57,133 nt of DNA, taken from contig CAJQIZ010000019.1 of NCBI GenBank assembly GCA_905478555.1, positions 1-57,133 on the forward strand, in the 5' to 3' direction. This document shows positions 1 through 8,618 of the stretch, piece by piece. How positions within the stretch are numbered: position 1 is the first letter of the stretch; each line of letters begins with the position of its first letter. Both the position numbers and the translations under genes were made by a program. The notes under the pieces were generated by a model. That model searched no databases and was not told where the DNA came from. It was given only the letters and a program-made list of their open reading frames with translations. The DNA is from an uncultured Flavobacteriales bacterium (lineage in GTDB: Bacteria; Bacteroidota; Bacteroidia; Flavobacteriales; BACL11).

Positions 1-1
1 A

Positions 2-553
2 AATATTGGTTATGTTTCAATTGCATTAAGTAAATTAGTTGGAGATTACGGTAGGGTTTTTTCTTTTGAAGCTGTCCCTAATACTTCTTTAAACTTTTTA
101 GAAAACATAAAACTTAATAATTGTTCTAATATTAGTTTAACTCAAAAGGCTTTGTCAGATGAGAACAAGTTAGTAACCTTTAGAATTCCAGATTCAGGAA
201 TAAATCATTCTACGGCTTCAATGGTTTGGCACAAAAAGGAGCAAAACACTATTAATATCGAAGTAGAGTCCATTGTTCTCGATGAGGACATAGACCTTAG
301 ATGTTTGTCCCCATCTTTTATAAAAATTGATGTAGAGGGTTCTGAGGGATTGGTAGTTTCTGGGATGAAAGAACTTATTAGTAGAGAAAAACCTATTATC
401 TATATTGAATGTTCAAATATAGGAAGGGAAACAGTTTGGAATATTTTAAAGGAGTTAAATTACACTTGTTATTTCACTTCAAAGCAAGAGGAGGAAGTAG
501 TAGATTTTAATCAATATAGGCACAACGATTTTCTTTGGAGGATTAATTCATAA
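2..553 (+). CDS. FkbM family methyltransferase, 5'-truncated by window edge
   Basis: The frame is open from base 2 with no start codon, so the gene begins outside the window. The first residues visible (NIGYVSIALSKL) are the SAM-binding motif I of FkbM-type methyltransferases, followed by VFSFEAVPNTS, where the acidic residue after beta-2 contacts the ribose. Further on come FIKIDVEGSEGLVVSG and PIIYIEC, the conserved middle and end of the FkbM domain. These enzymes O-methylate sugars or small molecules and are frequent in surface polysaccharide loci, so a glycan role is an inference. An internal ATG at 152 would remove motif I and is not the start. Downstream lies a remnant of comM rather than a functional partner, so this gene probably sits at a rearrangement junction. 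Confidence 0.85.
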   Translation, partial: NIGYVSIALSKLVGDYGRVFSFEAVPNTSLNFLENIKLNNCSNISLTQKALSDENKLVTFRIPDSGINHSTASMVWHKKEQNTINIEVESIVLDEDIDLRCLSPSFIKIDVEGSEGLVVSGMKELISREKPIIYIECSNIGRETVWNILKELNYTCYFTSKQEEEVVDFNQYRHNDFLWRINS

Positions 554-600
554 CATTTTAGTATATTTTCTATTCTATAAAAAAAAGAATAGGCTAGTAA

Positions 601-750
601 AAACTTAATCTTTCTGCTCGTGCTTAAGACAGGATTTTAAAAGTATCCCGAACTATTTCTGATTTATCAAATTCTGAAAATATAGAAAGTCAGTATATTG
701 CTAAACCAATTCAATATAGGTCTTTAGACCGTGAAGGTTGGGCAGGATAA
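601..750 (+). pseudogene. comM: Remnant of comM/yifB (Mg-chelatase-like AAA ATPase), C-terminal tail only
   Basis: In one frame this stretch reads KLNLSARA, a stop (TAA at 625-627), then [13 protein letters not shown] and finally [12 protein letters not shown] before TAA at 748-750. That is the C-terminal end of ComM/YifB ATPases, where LSARAYDRILKVARTIADL and a final IQYRSLDR are highly conserved; the stop replaces the expected Tyr. Only about 49 codons survive. Nothing upstream of 601 in this frame resembles the AAA+ core, and stops lie at 595 and 598. ComM is a branch-migration helicase that promotes integration of DNA taken up by natural transformation. An intact copy elsewhere in the genome cannot be excluded. 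Confidence 0.8.
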
Positions 751-786
751 AAGTAGTATATTCGCACCTTAAAAATTTAATAAATT

Positions 787-1875
787 ATGGCAAAAAAGAA
801 AATTATCACAAAAAAATCTGAAGTATTTTTAGAGAAATACTTGAACAATCCTTCTCCTACAGGATTTGAAAGTGGAGGGCAGAAAATGTGGTTAGACTAT
901 ATCTCTCCTTATATTGACGAACATTTTGTAGATACTTATGGAACGGTTGTTGGGGTAATAAATCCTGAAGCAAAATACAAAGTTGTTATTGAAGCACATG
1001 CAGATGAGATTTCTTGGTTTGTACATTACATAACAAAAGATGGATATATTTATTTAAGAAGAAATGGTGGTTCTGATCATCAGATAGCACCCTCTAAAAG
1101 AGTAAATATTCATACTGAAAAAGGGATGGTGAAGGCGGTATTTGGATGGCCAGCAATTCATACTAGAACTGCAGGAACGGAGAAATCTCCTAAATTAGAT
1201 AATATATTTTTAGATTGTGGTTGTGCTAATAAAGAGGAAGTAGAAGAATTAGGAATTCATGTTGGTTGTGTGGTTACTTATGAAGATGAATTTATGATTT
1301 TAAATGATAAATATTATGTTGGTAGAGCTTTAGATAATAGAATTGGTGGTTTTATGATTGCTGAGGTAGCTCGTTTATTGAAAGAAAATAAAGTAAAATT
1401 ACCTTTTGGACTATATATTACTAATTCTGTACAGGAAGAAGTAGGACTGAGAGGTGCACAGATGATTGTAGAAAGAATAAGGCCTGATGTTGCTATTGTT
1501 ACAGATGTTTGTCATGATACTGGAACGCCTATGATTAATAAAATAAAACAAGGAGATACAAAATGTGGAGATGGTCCTGTTTTAACATATGGCCCTGCTG
1601 TACAGAACAACCTTTTAGAGTTAATAATTACTGCTGCCGAAAAGAATAAAATACCTTTTCAGAGAGCTGCTGCCTCTCGTGCTACTGGAACAGATACAGA
1701 CGCATTTGCTTACGCTACAGGAGGAGTTGCGTCTTCATTAATTTCTCTAGCACTTAGATATATGCATACTACGGTAGAAACCGTTAGTAGAGAAGATGTG
1801 GAAAATGTAATTCGATTAATTTATGAATCGTTACAAAAGATAAAAAATAATCACGATTTTAGATATTTAAAATAA
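787..1875 (+). CDS. M42 family metallopeptidase (glutamyl aminopeptidase/FrvX-like)
   Basis: A 362-residue cytoplasmic aminopeptidase of the M42 (FrvX/PepA-like) family, which forms large di-metal tetrahedral assemblies that trim short peptides. Visible landmarks are the metal-ligand segment VVIEAHADEISW (His and the following Asp), the bridging Asp in GRALDNRIGGF, the catalytic Glu-Glu in SVQEEVGLRGAQ, the Asp in IVTDVCHDTGTP, and the late metal His in LRYMHTTVETV. Length is normal for the family. The start is ATG at 787. A weak promoter-like TATATTCG at 757-764 lies just after the comM remnant. The following paraslipin gene has its own -7 box, so this gene may be monocistronic. Confidence 0.93.
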   Translation: MAKKKIITKKSEVFLEKYLNNPSPTGFESGGQKMWLDYISPYIDEHFVDTYGTVVGVINPEAKYKVVIEAHADEISWFVHYITKDGYIYLRRNGGSDHQIAPSKRVNIHTEKGMVKAVFGWPAIHTRTAGTEKSPKLDNIFLDCGCANKEEVEELGIHVGCVVTYEDEFMILNDKYYVGRALDNRIGGFMIAEVARLLKENKVKLPFGLYITNSVQEEVGLRGAQMIVERIRPDVAIVTDVCHDTGTPMINKIKQGDTKCGDGPVLTYGPAVQNNLLELIITAAEKNKIPFQRAAASRATGTDTDAFAYATGGVASSLISLALRYMHTTVETVSREDVENVIRLIYESLQKIKNNHDFRYLK

Positions 1876-1911
1876 AGGAACTGTACGTTCCCTTTCCTTG
1901 ATTTAATTAGT

Positions 1912-1919
1912 TATATTTG
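1912..1919 (+). promoter_or_regulatory. Bacteroidota -7 promoter box for the paraslipin gene
   Basis: TATATTTG fits the TAnnTTTG -7 element and lies 30 bases upstream of the paraslipin ATG. No good -33 TTTG is seen at the expected spacing. An imperfect stem of GGAAC and GTTCC at 1877-1892 sits just upstream and could be a weak terminator for the M42 gene. Confidence 0.45.
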
Positions 1920-1949
1920 AAAAAAATATTAATTTAAAAATCACAAATT

Positions 1950-2879
1950 ATGGATCCTGATTTCCCAATACAAAATATTATTTATTTAGTTATTACCTTG
2001 TTTCTATTAAGAGGAGTATTTTTCATGGTCAAACAGAAAAACGCCTATATTGTTGAACGATTAGGGAAATTTCATAAAGTGTCAAAAGCAGGACTAAACT
2101 TAAAAATTCCTTTAATTGACACTATATCTGGAACAGTAAATTTAAAAGTTAGAGAACTACCTGTTGAAGTGGAAACTAAAACCAAAGATGATGTATTTGT
2201 GAAAATAACAGTTACAGTTCAATTTTTTGTTATCGACACTATCGAAGGTATTAAAGACTCTTTTTATGAATTAAATAATCCAGAACAACAAATTCAATCT
2301 TATGTTTTTGATTCTATTCGTTCTGAAGTTCCAAGGATGGAGTTAGATGATGTTTTTGCTGAGAAAGAGAAAATTGCTTTTGCTGTGAAAACTGAACTTT
2401 CAGGAACAATGAGACAATTTGGTTTTGACTTTATAAAAGCATTGGTTACGGATATTGATCCAGACGCAAAGGTAAAACATTCTATGAATGAGATAAATGC
2501 TGCAAAAAGAATGAAAGAAGCTGCTAAGGAAGAGGCTGCAGGTGCTAAGATTAGGGTAGTTGCCGCTGCAGAAGCGGATATGGAAAGTAAACGATTAGCA
2601 GGGGAAGGAATAGCTCAACAAAGAATTGCAATTGCAAATGGTTTAAAAGAATCAGTTTCTGAAGTTAAATCTGCTATGGAAGATCATGTTACCAGTCAAG
2701 ATGTTATGAACATGTTATTTATGACGCAGCATTATGAGACAATAGCTAAACTCGGAGAAAATAATACAAGTACTATTTTTATGCCGTATTCACCAGATAA
2801 TGTAGGAGATTTACAAATGCAAATTCAAAGTAGTTTGTTAGCTGTTGATGGTATGAAAAAGAATAATAAGAAATCTTAA
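1950..2879 (+). CDS. SPFH/Band 7 protein, paraslipin (stomatin-like)
   Basis: A 309-residue membrane-anchored SPFH-domain protein. An N-terminal hydrophobic helix (about residues 9-28, IIYLVITLFLLRGVFFMV) is followed by the SPFH signature (QKNAYIVERLGKFHKV, then KIPLIDTI), a band-7 core that ends near SVLTDIDPD-like text (LVTDIDPDAKVKHSMNEI), and an Ala/Glu-rich coiled coil around residues 185-235 (AAKEEAAGAKIRVVAAAEAD). This arrangement matches paraslipins, which oligomerise into membrane microdomain scaffolds. No NfeD partner is next to it, which is usual for paraslipins in this phylum. The stop overlaps the end of the dead tag gene on the other strand by two bases. Confidence 0.93.
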   Translation: MDPDFPIQNIIYLVITLFLLRGVFFMVKQKNAYIVERLGKFHKVSKAGLNLKIPLIDTISGTVNLKVRELPVEVETKTKDDVFVKITVTVQFFVIDTIEGIKDSFYELNNPEQQIQSYVFDSIRSEVPRMELDDVFAEKEKIAFAVKTELSGTMRQFGFDFIKALVTDIDPDAKVKHSMNEINAAKRMKEAAKEEAAGAKIRVVAAAEADMESKRLAGEGIAQQRIAIANGLKESVSEVKSAMEDHVTSQDVMNMLFMTQHYETIAKLGENNTSTIFMPYSPDNVGDLQMQIQSSLLAVDGMKKNNKKS

Positions 2880-3438
2880 CTTCTTTGTGACTAAAACAAT
2901 CAACAGTATGGTCGTTTACTATTCCCATGGATTGTAGGTATGCGTAAACAATTGTTGATCCTACAAACTTAAATCCTCAACTTTTTAAGTCCTTATTTAT
3001 TTTATCCGATAAAGTATTATCAGGGATCTCACTCATATTGGTAAAGTTGTTTTGTATCGGTTTTCCATCTATAAAACCCCAATGGTATTTACTAAATGTT
3101 TCAAACTCTTTTTGCACTGCTATAAAATCAATGGTATTTGCTTTGGCTGCTTTTATTTTTATTAGGTTTCTTATAATTCCAGTATCTAGCTTTAATACAG
3201 CTAATTTTTCATCCTTTTAATTAGCAATTTTTTGAAAATCAAAATTATCAAAAGCCACTCGAAAGTTTTCTCTTTTTCTGAGAATAGTAATCCAACTTAA
3301 TCCGGCTTGAAAAGTTTCTAGAATTAAAAATTCAAATATCTTGGCATCCTCATAAACAGGAACTTCCCATTCTTTGTCGTGGTAATCTATATAGTGTTTG
3401 TCATCTATAGTCCAATTGCAACTTTTAGTGGTATCCAT
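2878..3438 (-). pseudogene. tag: tag, DNA-3-methyladenine glycosylase I, broken by two in-frame stops
   Basis: On the minus strand one continuous frame of exactly 187 codons, the length of E. coli Tag, aligns end to end with the family but carries TAA at 3217-3219 (after FDFQKIAN) and TGA at 2977-2979 (in KDLKS*GFKFVGSTI). The N-terminal part shows YIDYHDKEWEVPV and LETFQAGLSWITILRKR. The C-terminal part shows FVGSTIVYAYLQSMG and NDHTVDCF. The zinc-snap residues (N-terminal Cys, the His of YHDKEW, and H-x3-C near the end) are all still present. There are no frameshifts, so decay is recent. Tag removes 3-methyladenine from alkylated DNA. The first 74 codons could still be translated but lack most of the fold. 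Confidence 0.9.
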
Positions 3439-4465
3439 TTTCTTTTAATCGGTATCTTAGGTTATATCTAATGTTAATCCAAAATAGATTATAATCTGCA
3501 ATATGATAGTTTTTCATTCTGTAAAAACGAGCAAAAGGAATTTTTATGGGCTTTATCCAAACTACTCCCTTACTATTGTAAACCGACACTGAATTTGGAT
3601 AACGTATTTTATGATTCTGAAATAGAATTCCGAGATGATTTTCATTTTTTGATAGGATTGTATCTGTTTTCCAACTAATAGGATTTATACATGAAATACT
3701 GTCAGAAACTTCCCAGTCTTTGGGGAAATATCCTTCTGCTAATGTTCGCCAAGAAAGAAAGCAATTCAATTGATTAGGCGAGATGCAAGGAGTTAAGTCT
3801 GTACGGAACTGTTTGATTGGCATTCCTGGTAGATAACTCAAAATCAATAATTTTTTCATATTATCATTTTTTAAAATTACTTCTTTTAGTAGTCTCTCTG
3901 AATGATTTGTTCCTTGACTATGCCCTGCAAGAATGAACTTTTTTCCTTTGTTATTATTTTCCCAATAATACATAAATGCATTTTTCACATCCGAAAAGGC
4001 AAGGTCAAATGCTTGTAATCCGTTTTCCATATCATAATACGATTGGATGTGCATTTGTCTGTAATGTGGAGCGTAAATATTAGCAATACCTAAAAAAACA
4101 GAGGCCTGATTTTTAATAGTAGAATTACCAATTTCTTTATTCAGATTTTTATCATGAATATCTGCATTCCATCTATTACCTTTAAAATAAAGTGTAGGAT
4201 GAATAAAAAATACATCCATTTCAGGATTAGAATTGTATAGTGTATCTGTGTAATTTTCCGGAAGACTAGCGTAGTGATTTTCTTTTTCAGGATGTTCTAC
4301 CCAATATTTTATTTTGGAGTAAGATGGTATTTCTCCTGATAAGTTGATGTCGAAATTATGTTTTGGTATGTTCTCTTTTTCTGGTACTAAGTTGTAAGTT
4401 TTGCAAGCATAAATATTTGTAAGTAAGATGAAATAAAATAGATAGTGTATTATTTTTTTTACCAT
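3425..4465 (-). CDS. DUF3089-type alpha/beta hydrolase lipoprotein
   Basis: A 346-residue predicted lipoprotein. From the ATG at 4465 the protein starts MVKKIIHYLF and reaches a lipobox NIYAC at residue 21, which sets the start; longer in-frame starts (4486, 4606) run back into secA and would spoil the signal. The body shows VFFIHPTLYF and an esterase elbow ILAGHSQGT (G-x-S-x-G nucleophile Ser), and LSYLPGMPI, as in DUF3089 proteins, which are alpha/beta hydrolases of unknown substrate. It begins 10 bases after the secA stop, so it is probably co-transcribed with secA. Its 3' end overlaps the start of the tag pseudogene by 14 bases. The enzymatic role is inferred from fold and motif only. Confidence 0.8.
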   Translation of the reverse strand: MVKKIIHYLFYFILLTNIYACKTYNLVPEKENIPKHNFDINLSGEIPSYSKIKYWVEHPEKENHYASLPENYTDTLYNSNPEMDVFFIHPTLYFKGNRWNADIHDKNLNKEIGNSTIKNQASVFLGIANIYAPHYRQMHIQSYYDMENGLQAFDLAFSDVKNAFMYYWENNNKGKKFILAGHSQGTNHSERLLKEVILKNDNMKKLLILSYLPGMPIKQFRTDLTPCISPNQLNCFLSWRTLAEGYFPKDWEVSDSISCINPISWKTDTILSKNENHLGILFQNHKIRYPNSVSVYNSKGVVWIKPIKIPFARFYRMKNYHIADYNLFWINIRYNLRYRLKENGYH

Positions 4466-4475
4466 ATTCATCTGG

Positions 4476-7400
4476 TTACTTACCATGACATTTTTTGTAT
4501 TTTTTCCCGCTTCCACAGGGACAAGGAGCATTTCTTTCAATCTTCTGTTCCGTTCTGATAGGTTGTGTTTTCTGTTTTCGAGGAGCTGTATTCGGATTCT
4601 GAGCATTTGGTTCCGCTAAGTCAGCAGCTCTACTAGTTTTAATGTTAGTATCTTCAACAATTGTTTTTTCCTCTTGTATTTTATTATTACCTGAATCAAT
4701 TCCAGCTTTTAATAAGAAGGAAACGATATCTTTATTTACTTTACTCATCAGAATTTTAAATAAATCAATAGCTTCAAACTTATAAATTAAAAGAGGATCT
4801 TTCTGTTCGTAAACCGCATTTTGTACAGACTGTTTTAATTCGTCCATTTCTCTTAAATGTTCTTTCCAGAAATCATCAATAATAGCTAAAGTAACTCCTT
4901 TTTCAATAGAGGAAGAAATATTAGCTCCCTCTGTGTCAACTGATTCCTCTAAATCGGCTGTTACCTGTAGGGTTTTAATTCCATCTGTAAATGGTATTAC
5001 AATATTTTTGTAAGTTCCTGATTGATTTTTAAAAACATCTGTAATCTGAGGCAGAACACTTTTTGCTATATTAGAAGATTTATTTTTATAATTCTCTAAA
5101 CATCTTTCATAAGTAATCTTAAAAATCTCCTCTTCATTTTTTTCTGAAAATTCTTCCTCTGTTACCGGACTACTAATAGTTAAAATCCTCATTACATCTT
5201 GAGAGTAAGATTCAAAATCTTTAAAATCATGATATTGATTTACAATATTGTAACAAGTGTCATATATCATGTTAGATACATCTAAAGATAATCTTTCTCC
5301 AAATAAAGCGTGTTTTCTTTTCTTGTAGATGATCTCTCTTTGTTTGTTCATTACATCATCATACTCTAATAATCTTTTACGAGTACCAAAATTATTCTCC
5401 TCTACTTTCTTCTGAGCTCTCTCAATAGATTTATTTACCATGGAATGTGAGATTACTTCTCCTTCCTCTAATCCCATTCTATCCATTAGTTTTGCAATTC
5501 TCTCTGAACCAAACAGACGCATTAATTTATCCTCTAATGAAACAAAGAATTGTGATGAACCAGGATCTCCCTGTCTACCGGAACGACCTCTTAACTGTCT
5601 ATCTACCCTTCTAGAATCATGTCTTTCTGTACCAATAATTGCTAATCCTCCTGATTGCTTTACTTCTTCAGAAAGTTTAATGTCAGTACCCCTTCCCGCC
5701 ATGTTAGTGGCAATAGTTACTACGGATGCATTACCTGCTTCCGCTACGATATCTGCTTCTCTTTGGTGTAGTTTTGCATTCAGGATATTATGTTTTATCC
5801 CTTTATTTTTTAAAATTCTGCCTAGTAGTTCAGAAATTTCTACAGATGTAGTACCTACTAAAATAGGTCGTCCTGCTTCTGTTAAAGTTACAATTTCCTC
5901 AATTACAGCATTGTATTTTTCTCTGTTTGTTTTATATACTAAATCATCTCTATCATCCCTGATAATTGGTCTGTTTGTTGGTATAGCTACTACATCTAAT
6001 TTATATATTTCCCAAAACTCACCTGCTTCCGTTTCTGCAGTACCAGTCATACCAGCAAGTTTATTATACATTCGAAAATAATTCTGTAAGGTAATAGTAG
6101 CAAATGTTTGAGTAGAAGCTTCAATTTTTACATTTTCCTTTGCCTCAATTGCTTGATGAAGTCCATCAGAATATCTTCTTCCATCCATAATACGACCTGT
6201 TTGCTCATCAACAATTTTTACTTTGTTGTCCATTACTACATATTCTACATCTTTCTCAAATAGTGTATACGCCTTTAGTAATTGATTTACAGTATGTATT
6301 CTTTCACTTTTTATGGAAAAATCCCTCATCAGAATTTCTCTTTTTGCATCTTTTTCTTCTTCGGGAATAGTAGAGTTATCTAAATTAGATATTTCTCCTC
6401 CAACATCTGGCATTATGAAGAAATCTTTGTCTTCAGAGTTGCCAGTCATTACATCAATTCCTTTGTCAGTAAGTTCAATAGAGTTATTTTTCTCATCAAT
6501 TACAAAGAATAGATCCTCATCAACTATATGCATGTTCTTGCTCTTCTCTTGCATATAAAAGTTTTCTGTTTTTTGAAGTTGAGCTCTTATTCCATCTTCA
6601 CTTAAATATTTAATAAGTACTTTGTTCTTTGGTAAACCTCTAAAAGCCCGCAATAAATTAAATCCACTATCTTCTGTATTTCCTTCTGTACGTAGTTTTT
6701 TGGAATCTGATAAAACAGTAGTAACATACTTCTTCTGTGCAGATACTAGTGTTTCTATTTTATGTTTTAATTCATTAAATTCATGAACATCTCCCCTAGG
6801 GGTTGGTCCAGAAATAATTAATGGAGTTCTAGCGTCATCTATTAGTACAGAATCTACCTCATCAACAATTGCGAAATTTGGTTTTCTTTGTACTAGAACT
6901 TCTGGTTTTTTAGCCATATTGTCTCTCAAATAATCAAAACCAAATTCATTATTTGTACCATATGTAATATCTGCTAAATAGGCTTCTTTTCTACTATCTG
7001 AGTTAGGAGAGTGATTATCTATACAATCAATAGAAAGTCCATGAAATTGGAAAATAGGACCCATCCATTCTGCATCTCTTCTTGCTAAATAATTATTTAC
7101 GGTAATTAAATGAACACCTAATCCTGAAAGAGCATTCAGAAAAACAGGAAGGGTAGCGGATAATGTTTTCCCTTCTCCTGTCTGCATTTCAGCAATCTTA
7201 CCTTGGTGTATAACAATACCTCCAATCAACTGCACATCATAATGAATCATTTCCCATTCGTTATCATTTCCTGCAGCTTTCCAACTATTTTGGTAAATAG
7301 CTTGATCTCCATCAATACTTACAAAATCTTTTGTAGCCGATAAGTCTTTGTCGAAATCACTTGCAGTTACCGATAAATTAGTGTTCTCTGTAAATCTCCT

Positions 7401-7757
7401 TGCTGTTTCTTTTACAATAGCAAAAGCGGTAGGTAAAAGGGTATTTAATACTTCCTCTATTTTTGTTATAATCCCCTCTTCAATAGAGTCTATTTTGTCA
7501 TAAAGAAGTTCTTTTTCATCCACTGAAAGATCTTTTTCAGCTTCTATCTTTAATTTTTCTACTTCTTTTCTTTGTTCAGAAGTAAAATCAGAAATTTGTT
7601 TTTTTAGTTCTTGTGTTTTTTCTCTTAAACTGTCGTTAGAGAGTGTAGATAATTCAGAAAACTCCTTATTAATTTGATCTACTATTGGCATGATATCTTT
7701 TACATCTTTATCATATTTGTTCCCAAAAATTTTGCCAATTATGTCTAGTAAAGCCAT
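4476..7757 (-). CDS. secA: SecA, preprotein translocase ATPase
   Basis: 1093 residues, cytoplasmic/peripheral motor that drives unfolded precursors through SecYEG. Visible are the Walker A (MQTGEGKT), the DEAD-type Walker B (FAIVDEVDSVLIDDARTPLIISG), the preprotein cross-linking region, AGMTGTAETEAGEF, VGTTSVEISE, the arginine-finger region (GRGTDIKLS and RQLRGRSGRQGDPG), and a C-terminal SEC-C zinc motif (APCPCGSGKKYKKCHG). The length exceeds the E. coli protein because of inserts typical of the phylum, one of them after DARTPLIISGPTPRG. A DUF2795 gene lies 21 bases upstream and shares its promoter at 8037-8065. The protein exports the signal-peptide proteins found throughout this window. 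Confidence 0.98.
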   Translation of the reverse strand: MALLDIIGKIFGNKYDKDVKDIMPIVDQINKEFSELSTLSNDSLREKTQELKKQISDFTSEQRKEVEKLKIEAEKDLSVDEKELLYDKIDSIEEGIITKIEEVLNTLLPTAFAIVKETARRFTENTNLSVTASDFDKDLSATKDFVSIDGDQAIYQNSWKAAGNDNEWEMIHYDVQLIGGIVIHQGKIAEMQTGEGKTLSATLPVFLNALSGLGVHLITVNNYLARRDAEWMGPIFQFHGLSIDCIDNHSPNSDSRKEAYLADITYGTNNEFGFDYLRDNMAKKPEVLVQRKPNFAIVDEVDSVLIDDARTPLIISGPTPRGDVHEFNELKHKIETLVSAQKKYVTTVLSDSKKLRTEGNTEDSGFNLLRAFRGLPKNKVLIKYLSEDGIRAQLQKTENFYMQEKSKNMHIVDEDLFFVIDEKNNSIELTDKGIDVMTGNSEDKDFFIMPDVGGEISNLDNSTIPEEEKDAKREILMRDFSIKSERIHTVNQLLKAYTLFEKDVEYVVMDNKVKIVDEQTGRIMDGRRYSDGLHQAIEAKENVKIEASTQTFATITLQNYFRMYNKLAGMTGTAETEAGEFWEIYKLDVVAIPTNRPIIRDDRDDLVYKTNREKYNAVIEEIVTLTEAGRPILVGTTSVEISELLGRILKNKGIKHNILNAKLHQREADIVAEAGNASVVTIATNMAGRGTDIKLSEEVKQSGGLAIIGTERHDSRRVDRQLRGRSGRQGDPGSSQFFVSLEDKLMRLFGSERIAKLMDRMGLEEGEVISHSMVNKSIERAQKKVEENNFGTRKRLLEYDDVMNKQREIIYKKRKHALFGERLSLDVSNMIYDTCYNIVNQYHDFKDFESYSQDVMRILTISSPVTEEEFSEKNEEEIFKITYERCLENYKNKSSNIAKSVLPQITDVFKNQSGTYKNIVIPFTDGIKTLQVTADLEESVDTEGANISSSIEKGVTLAIIDDFWKEHLREMDELKQSVQNAVYEQKDPLLIYKFEAIDLFKILMSKVNKDIVSFLLKAGIDSGNNKIQEEKTIVEDTNIKTSRAADLAEPNAQNPNTAPRKQKTQPIRTEQKIERNAPCPCGSGKKYKKCHGK

Positions 7758-7778
7758 GTAGAGTTTTTTTATCTTTTA

Positions 7779-8006
7779 TTAATATTCATCTTCATTAAAA
7801 AAGAAATCTTCTTTTGTTGGGTAGTCTGGCCAAATTTCCTCAATCTTTTCCCATACCTGTCCTTCTTCTTCCTCAGTTAATTCTTGTAGGTTTTCAGCAA
7901 CCTCCATAGGAGCTCCTGATCTAATGGCGAAATCAATTAATTCTTCTTTTGTAGCAGGCCATGGTGCATCTTCTAATTTTGATGCTAATTCTAAAGTCCA
8001 ATACAT
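7779..8006 (-). CDS. DUF2795 small acidic protein
   Basis: A 75-residue acidic cytoplasmic protein beginning MYWTLELASKLEDAPWPATK, with IRSGAPMEVAENLQEL and the C-terminal WPDYPTKEDFFFNEDEY. This is the compact DUF2795 domain that is highly conserved in Bacteroidota. Its molecular function is unknown. It lies directly upstream of secA with a 21-base gap and downstream of a strong-looking promoter, so it is probably the first cistron of the secA transcript. Confidence 0.88.
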   Translation of the reverse strand: MYWTLELASKLEDAPWPATKEELIDFAIRSGAPMEVAENLQELTEEEEGQVWEKIEEIWPDYPTKEDFFFNEDEY

Positions 8007-8036
8007 ATTATTGTTATCTATTATTTATATTCTATG

Positions 8037-8065
8037 CAAAAATAAATTTTTTACTGAATTGGCAA
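8037..8065 (-). promoter_or_regulatory. Promoter of DUF2795-secA
   Basis: On the minus strand TTG (8063-8065) is followed by 18 bases and TATTTTTG (8037-8044), an excellent match to the Bacteroidota TTG/TAnnTTTG promoter. The leader to the ATG at 8006 is about 25-30 nt. Confidence 0.65.
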
Positions 8066-8078
8066 TAAAATAAGACTA

Positions 8079-8618
8079 CTATTTCCAGTATATTTCTTTT
8101 ATTTTCCTTTCGTGTAGAATTTTTCGAGCTAAAACAAATAAATAATCAGATAGTCTATTTAAAAATTGAATAGCAATTTCATGGTTATCTCCCTTTGAAG
8201 CAAGGAATACAACGCCTCTTTCTGCTCTTCTGCATACGGTACGGGTAATTTGACATAAAGAAGATATAGGATGACCACAAGGAAGGATGAAAGCAGTTAA
8301 TTTTGGTAATTCTTCTTCTAATCTATCAATCTCACTTTCTATTTTTAGTATGTCTGTATTCAAAACTTGTGGCAATTTCATTTTTATTTTTTCTCCATCA
8401 AATGAAATAATACTCCCTAAGTTTAAAAGTTGAATTTGAACAAATATTAAAAAATCTTTATGTGAGGTGTCAATTTCTTGGTCGTGAATATTTCCAATAA
8501 AGGAGTTTAATTCATCTATATTTCCGTAGGCTTCAATTTTAGAATCAAATTTATCTACCATTGTTCCTCCTAGTAATTGTGTTTTACCTTTATCTCCTTT
8601 CTTAGTGTATATTTTCAT
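8079..8618 (-). CDS. Cob(I)yrinic acid a,c-diamide adenosyltransferase, PduO-type
   Basis: A 179-residue ATP:cob(I)alamin adenosyltransferase, which makes adenosylcobalamin. The N-terminal ATP loop (MKIYTKKGDKGKTQLLGG) and the helical motifs (IEAYGNIDELNSFIG; CRRAERGVV; LNRLSDYLFVLAR) are characteristic of the PduO family and normal in length. It follows the MerR-like gene with no gap (the MerR stop ends at 8619, this ATG starts at 8618), so translation is probably coupled. No cobalamin biosynthesis genes are nearby, suggesting salvage of imported corrinoid, and there is no cobalamin riboswitch that I can see. Confidence 0.93.
   Translation of the reverse strand: MKIYTKKGDKGKTQLLGGTMVDKFDSKIEAYGNIDELNSFIGNIHDQEIDTSHKDFLIFVQIQLLNLGSIISFDGEKIKMKLPQVLNTDILKIESEIDRLEEELPKLTAFILPCGHPISSLCQITRTVCRRAERGVVFLASKGDNHEIAIQFLNRLSDYLFVLARKILHERKIKEIYWK

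Noticed and set aside
3038-3220. 60-codon plus-strand ORF
   Set aside because: It is the antisense of the tag pseudogene; the minus-strand frame has clear homology to Tag, this one has none.
3425-4606. Longer form of the DUF3089 lipoprotein starting at 4606
   Set aside because: The extra 47 residues overlap secA, are basic and unlike a signal peptide; the lipobox is correctly placed from 4465.
5440-6081. Long ORF on the plus strand
   Set aside because: It lies wholly antisense to secA, has no recognisable domains, and reads as Ser/Pro-rich antisense text. A shadow of secA.
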